From Halopiger aswanensis (GTDB lineage Archaea > Halobacteriota > Halobacteria > Halobacteriales > Natrialbaceae): a stretch of 64,000 nucleotides of DNA. Each line of letters starts with the position of its first letter. Position 1 is the first letter of the stretch. A program made the translations under genes and the position numbers. A model generated the notes under the pieces. It ran no database searches, had not been told where the DNA came from, and saw nothing but the letters and a program-made list of their open reading frames with translations. The DNA lies in assembly GCF_003610195.1 (NCBI RefSeq), contig NZ_RAPO01000003.1, positions 434,001-498,000 of the forward strand. Direction: 5' to 3'. Positions 35,776 to 44,762 of this stretch are shown piece after piece.

Positions 35776-36273
35776 TTATCGAATCTCCTCTTCTTCGAGA
35801 ACCTGTTCAGCCTCTGTGAGCGCTGTATCAATCGGCTGAAACCAATCAGTATCCGTTAAATCGTCGTTAGCCGACAGTGCTTCATCGGCCCACCATCTAA
35901 TGGTCGTGTAAATCTCCTTGACGAGCGCAGTACGATCGACGAGCTCCGGTGCATCATTCCGGACGTCTCGTGGCAGTTCATCAATGTGGAAATACACGCC
36001 CACGGCGTCGTTCTCTGGGACAGGTGTGAATTCGAGTTCTCCCATATCGAACTCTGCAGCGCACTCCTCGTCCTCGAGGATCGCAGCCATGCACCGGAGC
36101 AGATCAGGGAACACTTCGTTCGGCAGGCTCACGTCATCCCAAGGACGATCCTCTCCGTCCTCAATTCCACCCGGGTGGATACGCATGTCGGCACCTGGCA
36201 TCCATCCTTTCTGTAGATGGTCAGCCGGCGGTGATTCGACTTCTATATCGATCTTATCATGCTTATCACCCAT
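35776..36273 (-). CDS. Putative cognate immunity protein of the large toxin
   Basis: A 165-residue very acidic cytoplasmic protein (no signal peptide). It follows the large exported protein with a 5-base gap; AGGGGTGA at 36286-36279 ends 5 bases before its ATG, so it has its own ribosome site. GTG at 36282 is an alternative start that would overlap the toxin stop. Segments seen are DIEVESPPADHLQKGWMPGA, DVSLPNEVFPDLLRCMAAIL, MGELEFTPVPENDAVGVYFH and TTIRWWADEALSANDDLTDT. The family is not recognised. Gene order, tight coupling, size and acidity are those of an immunity partner. Confidence 0.62.
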   Translation of the reverse strand: MGDKHDKIDIEVESPPADHLQKGWMPGADMRIHPGGIEDGEDRPWDDVSLPNEVFPDLLRCMAAILEDEECAAEFDMGELEFTPVPENDAVGVYFHIDELPRDVRNDAPELVDRTALVKEIYTTIRWWADEALSANDDLTDTDWFQPIDTALTEAEQVLEEEEIR

Positions 36274-36278
36274 GTTTA

Positions 36279-36283
36279 TCACC
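36279..36283 (-). promoter_or_regulatory. Shine-Dalgarno of the immunity gene, overlapping the toxin stop
   Basis: GGTGA on the minus strand; its last three bases are the toxin TGA stop. It lies 5 bases before the ATG at 36273 and so favours that start over GTG 36282. The arrangement couples immunity translation to toxin translation. Confidence 0.55.
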
Positions 36284-39200
36284 CCTCATGTCTCCAGCCA
36301 ACGTCGTTCTGACTGATATATTTCCAGACCGCTGAACCCTTTGTTGGGTAAGCAGTTCGAACATTACCGTTTCTGATTATAACTTCGATCTCTGAAACGC
36401 CTGTTCTATCGACGAAGCTTTGATCGAATTTGCTGAACTTGAATGAGTCTTGTGGAGTCGTCTCTGTGTCTTCAAGAGCTTTGTAAATGGCTTTACTGAT
36501 GTCTCTTTCCGACATCGAATTCGGAATTGGCTGCGTCTTTGAATCGAAATTCTGGCCCGTTGGCCAAAGGGTAGTTGCTCTCTTCTCCTTCATCAATTCC
36601 CCATCAATATGACGTGCTTCCAGATAGGCCCATCCGTAGTCTTTGTTGCTAGTATCCGGGTTAAAGACACCACGCTCGAGCCAGCGAAGATTCCCGTTAT
36701 TGTCAGTGACCACGAGTCGAGTTGTGCTCAGATCATTACCCTGTTCCGGGATTTCAAGGAGATCATTTGCTTGAATGGTGTCCTCGATAAGAGGATTGTC
36801 GGCCTTCGTTTTCAGCATCCCCATCATCTGCTGGATATCGGCTTGGTCCATCTTTCCATCATCCAGCAACTTGTTCATCCGCTGGAGATGGTCAGCGTCG
36901 ATATCGCCCTCGCCGTAGCGGGCCAGCATCTGCCTAGTGGTCGCGTCGTCGACGCGCTCGAGGACCTGCCGGCTATCAGCGCCCGTGCTCTTCACGAACT
37001 GGTTTGCATCGAACGAGTCACTGCGACTGTTGACGACCGTCAGTTGATCGCGGAGATCCTCGCTGATGTCACCACAATTGATCGACAGTAACCGGGCGTC
37101 ACTCGCCTGCTGCGAGACTTCCGCATTGGGTCCCGAGATCCGAGGGCGACGACACGGCGCTCCGAAGAATTCGTCACGCGCATCGGCGTCGAGATCGTCG
37201 ACAAGTTTTGCGCCGTCATCACCCGTTCGCAGGAGATACTGACCGAGTTGCTCTTGGCGAGCGTCCGAAAGCGAATCGACGTCAGCATCCATCGCACGCT
37301 GATGTCGCCAGAGCCGGTACGCCCCGCCGGCGGTGTCGGCCTGACTCAGCAGCGGTTCGGCCGCGTCGCCGTCGACGGCAAGCAGAATCCGTGCCGTTGC
37401 ACGGCCCTTTGCGGCTTTCTTCGCGTCGCTGACCCGATCGAGGGCCTTCAGCGCCTTCGTGTCGGAGAGTTTCGACCCGACGTCCTGGACCTTATCAGAG
37501 CTCTTGAGGGCCGTTTTGACGCTGCCGGAACGGCTCTGGTCGAGGGCCATCTTCGCGAGGAAGCCCGCGGCGTATCCCTCGTACCAGTTCTCCCTGAAGG
37601 TGTCGTACAGGTCTGCCTGCTCTTTCTCCTCGAGCGAGCCGTAGGGGTTGTTCACCGCCTGTTTCCGCTCGACGTCCTGTGCCATCGCCTTGACGAGCGT
37701 CTCGGCGGCGCCGAGCCCCTCCGACTGGGCCAGGTCGAGCAGCGCTCTAATTCCCTCGACGACCGCCTCCGGATCGTCGATGAGCTGCGAGATGTCTTGG
37801 AAGGCGACGCCCAGACTCGCGGAGAACCCGGAGACGGTTGCGAACTCGCTGGCCACGACGTAATCGGCCGGAGTCCCCGTGTAGAGGCTGCCGGCCGCCT
37901 CGCCGTAGAAGTTCGCCCGTTCGACGCCGACCGCGTCGTCTTCGTTGCCGTTCCGGTCGCGCGTTTCGACGTAGATCGTCGTCCCCGCGGTCGTATCGCC
38001 GACGGATTCGGCGACGCTCCCGGTCGTTTCAACGGCCTTGGCGCCGAACGAGATGAACGTCGATTTGTACGTACTGGTGTCGACGTCAGTGTCCGACTCG
38101 GCGAGTTCCTCGGTGAACTCGAGGTAGTCGTAGACGGTCTCGCCGCCGTCGTAGTTCGCCGACGTCTCCTCGTTCCCAGCTTTGACCAGCGCGGCGCGGT
38201 CAACGCCCGCCGGGTCGTGGATCCGAACGGAGACCCAGTACGTGGTATCGAGGCTCATCTCGGGGATGTGATACCCCGAGTTCTGAACGTCGATTTCCGG
38301 CGGCCGAACGTCGTACAGAGTCGGATCGCCGGCGCTCTCGACCTCTTCGCGATCGAAGATTCCGTCGCGGTCGGTGTCACTCCCGGTCGGATCCGTCGCA
38401 AGTTCGCGCTCGCGCGCGTCGTCGAGGCCGTCGCCGTCGCTGTCGGCGCTCCACGGGTTGCTCGTCGTCTCGTAGGTCGTGTAGGCGTCAGTCAGCGTCT
38501 CGGCGTCGGACCCCTCGAGAGCGCGCTTGGACTCGCTGACGCTGGTCGTTCTGACGACCGTGCTCTTCCCGATTCGTTCGGTGTAGTCATCGAGCCCGTC
38601 ACCGTCGGAGTCGGGCGCCGTCGGATCGCTCGCAATGTTGAGATAGACGCCTCTGGTCGAGTTCGTGTCGTACCCGGCCGCCTCGACGGTGTCGAGGAGT
38701 GCGCGAGCGCGCTGTCGCTGTCGGTCCGAAGCGCCGCTGGACGGATCGAGCCGGTCGGTGACGTCGTCCAGACTCGTCGGTTCACCGACTTCCTCGCGGT
38801 CGCTAAGTCCGTCGCCGTCCGTATCGGCGGTATCCGGATCGGTCGTGATTTTGCCGTGCGGGGTCAGGAATCCCTTCCGCTCGGTGGCGTCGGGGATGCC
38901 GTCGCCGTCGGTATCGACCGCCTCGGTGGAGAGTAGTTGCGCTCTGAGATTCACGCCGTCGGCGCTGAGCGTCAACGTCGCCTCCCCGTTACTGAGTGCC
39001 GAGACGTCGACCACCTCTTTGACGGTCCCGACGGTCCCGATAGAGAGCGACTCCGTGATCGTGGTCCCGTTTGCGCCGGTTACGGTGAACGTCGCGTTCG
39101 GATCGACATTCGTCTGCTCGGTCTGGTACGCGACCGATATTTCGTCGGTTCCCTCGCTCAAATCGTACGTGACGGACGCGTTTCCGGAGTCGCCGACCGC

Positions 39201-41777
39201 ATCGGCCGACTCGTTCATCGCCGGCGCTTCGGGGACGTGGACGGTCACCGGCTCGTCCATCTGCAGCGAGTGGGATCGGGGATCGGTCGCGCGTCCCGTG
39301 AGAACCTGCCAATCGGTGAGTTCGCCGGAGTCGAGCGGCGATCGTGTCGCTGCGTCGTTGAACGCGGGATTGATCGTTACCGACTGATTCGTGAGTCCGC
39401 CGCGGAAGACGCCACCGTCGGTTCGGATCCGGTTCCAAGCCCAGTCGAACCGTGTCTCGTGTCTGTAATCTCCGGAGTCGTCCCTGACGATCCAGTTACC
39501 CTGATCCGTGGGAAGATCGTCGAAGGTCATCGTGACGGCGCCGCCGGAGCCGTCGCTCGGCTTGTCGTGAAGGAGAACCAGACTCAGCCCCTCCGGACCG
39601 GACCAGAAGAACAGTTGACTCTTATCGCTCTCGGCGATCGGCAGCGGTGAGTTGATCTGCGCGTTCGCGTAGTCGTAGAACTCCTCTATCCGCTGACCGT
39701 TACTCAGCGGGACGACGTCGAAGCTATCGGACCCCTGTTCGACGGTAATCTTGCGGGCGTTCGGCTCGCCGCCGAGAACGAACGTCGAATCGTTCGTAAC
39801 CTCACACGCGGCATTGCACGTGACGTTCGCATCGGCCTGAAACGGCAGTTCCTCGCTGGTTTCGTCTACCAGCGTCGCGTCAACCCACTCGTCGGCATCC
39901 AAGACGGTGAAGTACGAGAAGGAATCAACCGTCGCGCGTGCAGTTCCGTTTTCGATCGTCGACTCGACCGGCATCCAGGTTTCGTTCGCCGAGCCGCTCC
40001 ATTTGAATACGGAGAGGTTCTCGTACTCCGATTCAGGAACCGTTTCGTTGATCGGAATCTCGATAGTCGCGTTCGTGAAATCGGAGCGATTAACGACACG
40101 AACGGTGGGACTAGCGCTGATATCGTCCCCCTCAAAGTACGACGATTTCGGGGTGATCTCCACATCGGACGGTGCGGTACCGGTACCGCGCATCGTCAGG
40201 GAAACGTCGGTTTCGTCGTCACGGATCGTCGTTTCGAACGTCGTGTTCCCGTCCGCGATGCCATCACCGTCGGAATCGGCCGCTAGCGGATCCGTTCCGA
40301 GCTCGAGTTCCTCGCCGTCCAGCAGGCCGTCGTCGTCGGTATCCGAATTGTCGGGTTCAGTGCCGACATCCAGTTCGCGGCCATCATCGAGTCCGTCTCG
40401 ATCCTCGTCCGCGAGTTGCGGGTTCGTTTCGGCCTCGTACTCCTCGCGGTTCGTCAGGCCGTCGTCGTCGAGGTCCCACTCGGCGTCGTCGACGCCGTCG
40501 TCGTTCGTATCGGCGCGCGTCTGATCGAGTTCGGGATACTGCGCTTCGTAGTGGTCCGGCAGCCCGTCGCCGTCGGTGTCCGACGCGAACGGATTGGTGT
40601 CGAACCGGCCCTCGTGGTAGTTCGAGAGGTTGTCGTCGTCGAAGTCCTCGAGGCCGTCGATGACGCCGTTATCGCCGACGTCGGCGTCGACGCGCGGCGA
40701 GTCGCTGTCCGGATCCCGGGGATCGGTTTCGACGACGTCGACCTCGTACGTGTCCGGCAGTCCGTCGCCATCGAACAGGACGGTATCGCTGCCGGCCCGC
40801 GACGCGTCGGGGCTTCCATGTGGCCGAGTGTCGGAAACGTCGACCTCGACCGACGTGATGCGTTCGTCGAGGGAGACGTTCGCGGCGAACGTCGCGTTCA
40901 GGCTGTATCCGGTCGGCTCGACCGGGACCGTTTTCGTCTCGTTGCCGGCGACCGTGATCGTCGCGTTCGGGAGTTCGTGCGGTCGAACGTCGAAGACGGT
41001 CCCGCGGATCTCCCCATCGATCGAGTCGCTGCCGTTGCGGGGCGGATCGCCGCGCGTCGTCACCGTCACCTGCGGCGTCGTCTCTCGCTGGATCGTGTCG
41101 AGCGCTTGCTGGCTCTGTCGCCACGCCGTCATGAACTGTCGGATCGCACGCGACCGATCGCGCGACGCCCCGGCGACGTCCCCGTCGGTGTCGGCCTCGA
41201 GCGCGTCCTGTCCGCGGTCGTACGCGCGGTTCGCGTTCCGAATGTGGCTCTCGATCGCGTTCCGATGGCCGGGATCGTCGAGTTCGTCCGAGAACCGCTC
41301 GAGGGCGACCTCCGCGTCCGCGATCGATCTGTTGGCCGTCCGCGCGTTCGCGTGTGCGAGGAGCCACGTCGTCCTGTTGACCCGTTCGGGATCGGCGTCC
41401 GAAACCGACGCGAGCTGCTGAACGGCCGCGGCGTCACCCTCGAATACGGCCGGGCTGTCAACGCGATTCCCGTCGAGGTAGACGTCGAGCGTCCCGTTAA
41501 TGCGGTCGCCAGCCCGTCGGAGACGCCGCTCATCGGATTTATGTGCAGGCGTTATTGACGCAAATTCGGAGACGGCCGCATACTTCAACCCGAGCGCGGT
41601 GCCGCCACCCCCGGCTGAGAGGAACTGACTCGTTGCGTCCGATGGAACGGAACTTGCGTTCGTTGCGGGTTGTGCAGCCGTAGTACCCCTAGTCGCGGTC
41701 ACCGCCGGGCCAACCGCGCCGGTGATCAACAATACGGAGAATACCACAGCCAATAACTTCCGGTTACGAATTTCCAT
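36279..41777 (-). CDS. Giant secreted polymorphic-toxin-like protein with TSP3 repeats
   Basis: An 1,832-residue exported protein. A Sec signal (KLLAVVFSVLLITGAVGPAV) is followed by a helical domain. A first block of Ca-binding TSP3-type repeats lies at about 335-510 (DGDGLPDTYE, DTDGDGLPDHYE, DSDGDGIADG). A beta-rich region spans about 520-950, and a second TSP3 block about 957-1150. A helical pre-toxin part (about 1290-1610) contains QVLERVDDATTRQMLARYGE. The variable tip (about 1617-1832) ends EVIIRNGNVRTAYPTKGSAV. A terminal NG..xAYP strand is typical of several small ribonuclease toxin folds (inference). A TATA-like GATATATTC lies about 25 bases before the ATG. The tip region is richer in A+T than the rest. 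Confidence 0.75.
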   Translation of the reverse strand: MEIRNRKLLAVVFSVLLITGAVGPAVTATRGTTAAQPATNASSVPSDATSQFLSAGGGGTALGLKYAAVSEFASITPAHKSDERRLRRAGDRINGTLDVYLDGNRVDSPAVFEGDAAAVQQLASVSDADPERVNRTTWLLAHANARTANRSIADAEVALERFSDELDDPGHRNAIESHIRNANRAYDRGQDALEADTDGDVAGASRDRSRAIRQFMTAWRQSQQALDTIQRETTPQVTVTTRGDPPRNGSDSIDGEIRGTVFDVRPHELPNATITVAGNETKTVPVEPTGYSLNATFAANVSLDERITSVEVDVSDTRPHGSPDASRAGSDTVLFDGDGLPDTYEVDVVETDPRDPDSDSPRVDADVGDNGVIDGLEDFDDDNLSNYHEGRFDTNPFASDTDGDGLPDHYEAQYPELDQTRADTNDDGVDDAEWDLDDDGLTNREEYEAETNPQLADEDRDGLDDGRELDVGTEPDNSDTDDDGLLDGEELELGTDPLAADSDGDGIADGNTTFETTIRDDETDVSLTMRGTGTAPSDVEITPKSSYFEGDDISASPTVRVVNRSDFTNATIEIPINETVPESEYENLSVFKWSGSANETWMPVESTIENGTARATVDSFSYFTVLDADEWVDATLVDETSEELPFQADANVTCNAACEVTNDSTFVLGGEPNARKITVEQGSDSFDVVPLSNGQRIEEFYDYANAQINSPLPIAESDKSQLFFWSGPEGLSLVLLHDKPSDGSGGAVTMTFDDLPTDQGNWIVRDDSGDYRHETRFDWAWNRIRTDGGVFRGGLTNQSVTINPAFNDAATRSPLDSGELTDWQVLTGRATDPRSHSLQMDEPVTVHVPEAPAMNESADAVGDSGNASVTYDLSEGTDEISVAYQTEQTNVDPNATFTVTGANGTTITESLSIGTVGTVKEVVDVSALSNGEATLTLSADGVNLRAQLLSTEAVDTDGDGIPDATERKGFLTPHGKITTDPDTADTDGDGLSDREEVGEPTSLDDVTDRLDPSSGASDRQRQRARALLDTVEAAGYDTNSTRGVYLNIASDPTAPDSDGDGLDDYTERIGKSTVVRTTSVSESKRALEGSDAETLTDAYTTYETTSNPWSADSDGDGLDDARERELATDPTGSDTDRDGIFDREEVESAGDPTLYDVRPPEIDVQNSGYHIPEMSLDTTYWVSVRIHDPAGVDRAALVKAGNEETSANYDGGETVYDYLEFTEELAESDTDVDTSTYKSTFISFGAKAVETTGSVAESVGDTTAGTTIYVETRDRNGNEDDAVGVERANFYGEAAGSLYTGTPADYVVASEFATVSGFSASLGVAFQDISQLIDDPEAVVEGIRALLDLAQSEGLGAAETLVKAMAQDVERKQAVNNPYGSLEEKEQADLYDTFRENWYEGYAAGFLAKMALDQSRSGSVKTALKSSDKVQDVGSKLSDTKALKALDRVSDAKKAAKGRATARILLAVDGDAAEPLLSQADTAGGAYRLWRHQRAMDADVDSLSDARQEQLGQYLLRTGDDGAKLVDDLDADARDEFFGAPCRRPRISGPNAEVSQQASDARLLSINCGDISEDLRDQLTVVNSRSDSFDANQFVKSTGADSRQVLERVDDATTRQMLARYGEGDIDADHLQRMNKLLDDGKMDQADIQQMMGMLKTKADNPLIEDTIQANDLLEIPEQGNDLSTTRLVVTDNNGNLRWLERGVFNPDTSNKDYGWAYLEARHIDGELMKEKRATTLWPTGQNFDSKTQPIPNSMSERDISKAIYKALEDTETTPQDSFKFSKFDQSFVDRTGVSEIEVIIRNGNVRTAYPTKGSAVWKYISQNDVGWRHEG
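36885..36960 (-). repeat. Toxin junction repeat, copy in the full-length toxin
   Basis: The partner of 34807-34882. It marks the point, near residue 1606, after which the large protein and the orphan tip diverge. Confidence 0.65.
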
Positions 41778-42003
41778 ACTGTCAGTCTAAAGTAAGAATA
41801 TATCAACATATCGGGGAGAATCAAATCTGATAACGTCCGTCCCTGGAATTATTGAAAGTTGTATCGAGGACATCGACTCGGACCACTGCACGGCAACCAA
41901 TACTGCAATCGAGCGACTCCGAGATCGAATCGACGCGACGACTGAGCAAAAACGCCGAACCGTTAGCGACTCGAGCTCCCGCTTCCGGCTGCCACGCCGA
42001 CGG

Positions 42004-43404
42004 TTACACTAAGGGCTCGACCAGATCCTCGCCGGCCTCGAGCAGCTCCGTCACGCGCTCCTCGTCGGACGCCTCGGCGTAGACCCGCAGCACGGGCTCG
42101 GTACCGCTGGGGCGGATCAGCAGCCACGAGCCGTCGGCGAGTTGCAGTTTGAACCCGTCGGCGGTGTTGACGCCCTCGACGTCGGTGCCGGCGACGGCGT
42201 CGGGGATTTCGTCCTCGAGGTCCTCGAGCACCCGCGTCTTCTCGTCGTCGGGACAGGCGACGCTGAGCTTGTCCTGGACGACGGTGCCGTGTTCCTCGAG
42301 CAGGCGATCCACGCGGTCGTCCAGCGGTTCGTCGGCGTGCATCACGGCCGCGAGCAGGGCCATCAGGACGCCGTCTTTCTCGCGAACGTGGCCGCGGATC
42401 GTGAACCCGCCCGACTCCTCGCCACCGACCAGGGCGTCGTGCTCGGCGATCCCCTGTGCGACCCACTTGAAGCCGACCGGCACCTCGTGGACGGTCTCGC
42501 CGTGGGCCTCGGCGACGCGGTCGATGAGGAACGTCGTCGAGACCGTGCGGATCGCCGGGCCGGCGTCGTCCTCGAGCAGGTAGTCGTACAGCGCGGCGAA
42601 AAAGAGGTTCTCGTCGAGGTAGCCTCGTTCGGGCGTGACGATCGCGATCCGGTCGGCGTCGCCGTCGTTCGCGACGCCCAGTTCGGGACCGGCCTCGTCG
42701 TCGGTGACGAGGTCGATCAACGTTTCGAGGTTCTCGGTGGCGGGTTCGGGCGCCCCGCCGCCGAAGTCGGGATCGCGCTCGCAGCGCAGACACTCCAGGG
42801 AGGCGCCGGCGCGCTCGAGGAGGGCGTCGGTCGTCCCGCGGCCGCTGCCGTGCATGGCGTCGTAGGCGACGGTGAGCCCCGAGAGGTCGACGGGATCGGC
42901 GCCGGTCACGTCCGCGACTAACTCGAGGACGGCGTCGGCGTGGGGGCCGGCGAGGTCGACCTCCTCGACGGTGCCGTGCTCGCTCTCGGGGAGGGGATCG
43001 GGGTCGGCGAGTCGGTCGGCGATGGCGTCGGTCACCTCGGGTAGGGCCGGCGCGCCGTCGTCAGGGATGAACTTCACGCCGTTGTACTCCGGCGGGTTGT
43101 GCGAGGCAGTGATCGCCAGTCCGCCGGCGAGGTCCCGGTCGACGATGGCGTGGGCGACCAGCGGCGTCGGCCGGTCTCGCTCGGGCATGATGACGTCGAA
43201 CCCGTTCGCACACAGCACCCGGGCCAGTTCCTCGGCGAACCCGCGAGAGGTCTCGCGGGCGTCGTAGCCGATCACGACGGGCGCGTCTCGGCCCTCGTCG
43301 CGGAGATACGTCGCTACGGCTTGTCCCACCATCCGTACTCTAGGGGCGGTAAATTCATCGAGCGTCGCCCGCCAGCCGTCGGTACCGAAACTGATCGGCT
43401 CCAT
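42004..43404 (-). CDS. Phosphohexomutase (phosphoglucomutase/phosphomannomutase)
   Basis: A 466-residue alpha-D-phosphohexomutase. All four signature loops are present: the phosphoserine loop ITASHNPPEYNGVKF, the metal loop VANDGDADRIAIV, the sugar loop GGEESGGFTIRG and the phosphate loop IRPSGTEPVLRVYAEA. The start at 43404 (MEPISFGTDGWRATLDEF) fits; the frame extends upstream with a cysteine-containing non-family stretch. It moves phosphate between C1 and C6 of glucose or mannose, feeding glycosylation and exopolysaccharide. Several homologues usually exist in haloarchaea, so sugar preference is open. Confidence 0.93.
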   Translation of the reverse strand: MEPISFGTDGWRATLDEFTAPRVRMVGQAVATYLRDEGRDAPVVIGYDARETSRGFAEELARVLCANGFDVIMPERDRPTPLVAHAIVDRDLAGGLAITASHNPPEYNGVKFIPDDGAPALPEVTDAIADRLADPDPLPESEHGTVEEVDLAGPHADAVLELVADVTGADPVDLSGLTVAYDAMHGSGRGTTDALLERAGASLECLRCERDPDFGGGAPEPATENLETLIDLVTDDEAGPELGVANDGDADRIAIVTPERGYLDENLFFAALYDYLLEDDAGPAIRTVSTTFLIDRVAEAHGETVHEVPVGFKWVAQGIAEHDALVGGEESGGFTIRGHVREKDGVLMALLAAVMHADEPLDDRVDRLLEEHGTVVQDKLSVACPDDEKTRVLEDLEDEIPDAVAGTDVEGVNTADGFKLQLADGSWLLIRPSGTEPVLRVYAEASDEERVTELLEAGEDLVEPLV

Positions 43405-43556
43405 ATCTCCCCCATCACTGGCCCGCTCGAAAAAAGCGACGCACGCTGTTCGGGAGTTCACCGGTCCACCCGACGATGAAGCGGTCGCCGGCCGGTTCCG
43501 TCGGACGAAATTACTGAAGACCGCGGATTTTTACGTGAAAAAGTGCTATTGAAAAT

Positions 43557-44162
43557 ATGGCCCCGACGCCCTCCGTCCTCGCCGTCAACGGCAGCCTCCG
43601 GGTGGAAAGCTACACTCGAACGGCGCTGCGATACGTCCTCCGGGCGGCCGAAGACGCCGACGCCGAAACGACCCTGCTCGACCTGCGAGAGTACGACCTC
43701 CCCGTCTACGATCCCGACGTCGACGATCGGAATCAGGGCGACGCCCGCGAAGTGAAACGGCTCGTCCGCGAGGCCGACGCCGTCGCACTCGGCACCCCGG
43801 TCTACCACGGCTCGTACTCCGGGGCGCTGAAAAATTTCCACGACTACTGCGGGTTCGACGAGTACGAGGACACGACCGTCGGCCTGCTCGCGACCGCCGG
43901 CGGCGGCAGCTACGGCTCGACGCTCGATCACCTCCGGATCACCGTGCGGGGCGTCCACGGCTGGGTGCTCCCCCATCAGGTCGGCATCCGCAACGCCTCG
44001 AGTCGATTCCGGGCCGATCCGGATGCGATCGACGGCCGTGCCTTCCGAGAGGACGACCTCCGGGAACGCGTCGAGAAACTCGGCCGGATGCTCGTCGAGT
44101 ACGCGTCCATCGATCCCGACGTGACTACGCCCCGGACGACGGACGCGGATGCGGACGACTGA
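43557..44162 (+). CDS. NADPH-dependent FMN reductase family protein
   Basis: A 201-residue flavodoxin-like reductase. PSVLAVNGSLRVESYTRTAL is the FMN phosphate loop. LVREADAVALGTPVYHGSYS and GALKNFHDYCGFDEYEDTTV are the typical second signature, and TVGLLATAGGGSYGSTLDHL is the third. It reduces FMN, quinones or azo compounds with NAD(P)H; the physiological acceptor is unknown. The short, A-rich upstream sequence (gtgaaaaagtgctattgaaaat) suggests a leaderless or near-leaderless start. Divergent from the phosphohexomutase. Confidence 0.88.
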   Translation: MAPTPSVLAVNGSLRVESYTRTALRYVLRAAEDADAETTLLDLREYDLPVYDPDVDDRNQGDAREVKRLVREADAVALGTPVYHGSYSGALKNFHDYCGFDEYEDTTVGLLATAGGGSYGSTLDHLRITVRGVHGWVLPHQVGIRNASSRFRADPDAIDGRAFREDDLRERVEKLGRMLVEYASIDPDVTTPRTTDADADD

Positions 44163-44175
44163 CGGGCCCGGGCCC

Positions 44176-44427
44176 TTACTCGAGTCCGATCAGCCGTTCC
44201 TTCTCGGCCCGGCTCAGTTGCTTGATCTCGTACTCGCGAGACATCGCCGCGGATCGGGAGTCGAATCGCTCGTGGTACTGTAACTCGACCGGCGTCCGCC
44301 CCCGCGTGTACTTGGCACCCGCTCCTGCGTCGTGCTCGGCGACGCGTCGCTCGAGGTCGGTCGTGTAGCCCGTATAGAGGGTCCCGTCGGCACACTCGAG
44401 GACGTAAACGACGTGCTCGTCGGCCAT
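44176..44427 (-). CDS. GIY-YIG domain protein
   Basis: An 83-residue stand-alone GIY-YIG nuclease domain of the UPF0213 type. [20 protein letters not shown] carries the modified GIY/YIG pair (VYV..YTG), [20 protein letters not shown] has the catalytic Arg and His, and [20 protein letters not shown] has the Glu. The start at 44427 (MADEHVVYV) removes an 18-codon basic extension. Biological role unsettled; possibly a DNA repair or structure-specific nuclease. It converges with the FMN reductase. Confidence 0.85.
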   Translation of the reverse strand: MADEHVVYVLECADGTLYTGYTTDLERRVAEHDAGAGAKYTRGRTPVELQYHERFDSRSAAMSREYEIKQLSRAEKERLIGLE

Positions 44428-44518
44428 CGGGTCGGTCGTAGGGGAACGACGGTGAAAAGCGTCGCGTCCGTAGGAGTCCACCGGCTTGCTTGTCCGTCGC
44501 GATGCTCAGGGGGTCGGA

Positions 44519-44668
44519 TCAGGCGCCGCGAGCGCGTTCTCGCGCTGCCTCGGCGATACCCGCGTTTGCCGAACAGCTCACGCAGGCGTGGATTTCGCCG
44601 TGTTCGTCGGCGAAGACGCGCGCGAAGCGCTCGGACACATGCGCGCCGCAGTGGTTACACTTGGGCAT
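44519..44668 (-). CDS. 49-residue zinc-finger mini-protein
   Basis: A small gene, ATG at 44668 to TGA at 44519, encoding MPKCNHCGAHVSERFARVFA, then a linker, then CVSCSANAGIAEAARERA. The CNHC...CVSC arrangement is a single treble-clef or zinc-ribbon module. It matches a widespread haloarchaeal mini-protein family (DUF7563 type, from memory). Function unknown, perhaps nucleic-acid or protein binding. The third codon positions are strongly G/C, as for real genes here. It is between the GIY-YIG gene and larB, all on the minus strand. Confidence 0.8.
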   Translation of the reverse strand: MPKCNHCGAHVSERFARVFADEHGEIHACVSCSANAGIAEAARERARGA

Positions 44669-44762
44669 TGGTCACACCGGCCGAAGCCGGCACCTAAGCA
44701 TACTGCGGACGGATATAAAAAGACTTTGCCAAACGAGGACTGTGGTTTTCGAAGACGAAAGA

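Noticed and set aside
38300-41000. Regularly repeated short motifs on the DNA level that could look like a tandem repeat or CRISPR array
   Set aside because: They are the degenerate DxDxDG calcium-binding (TSP3) repeats of the giant protein; spacing and sequence vary by codon and there are no identical repeats with unique spacers.
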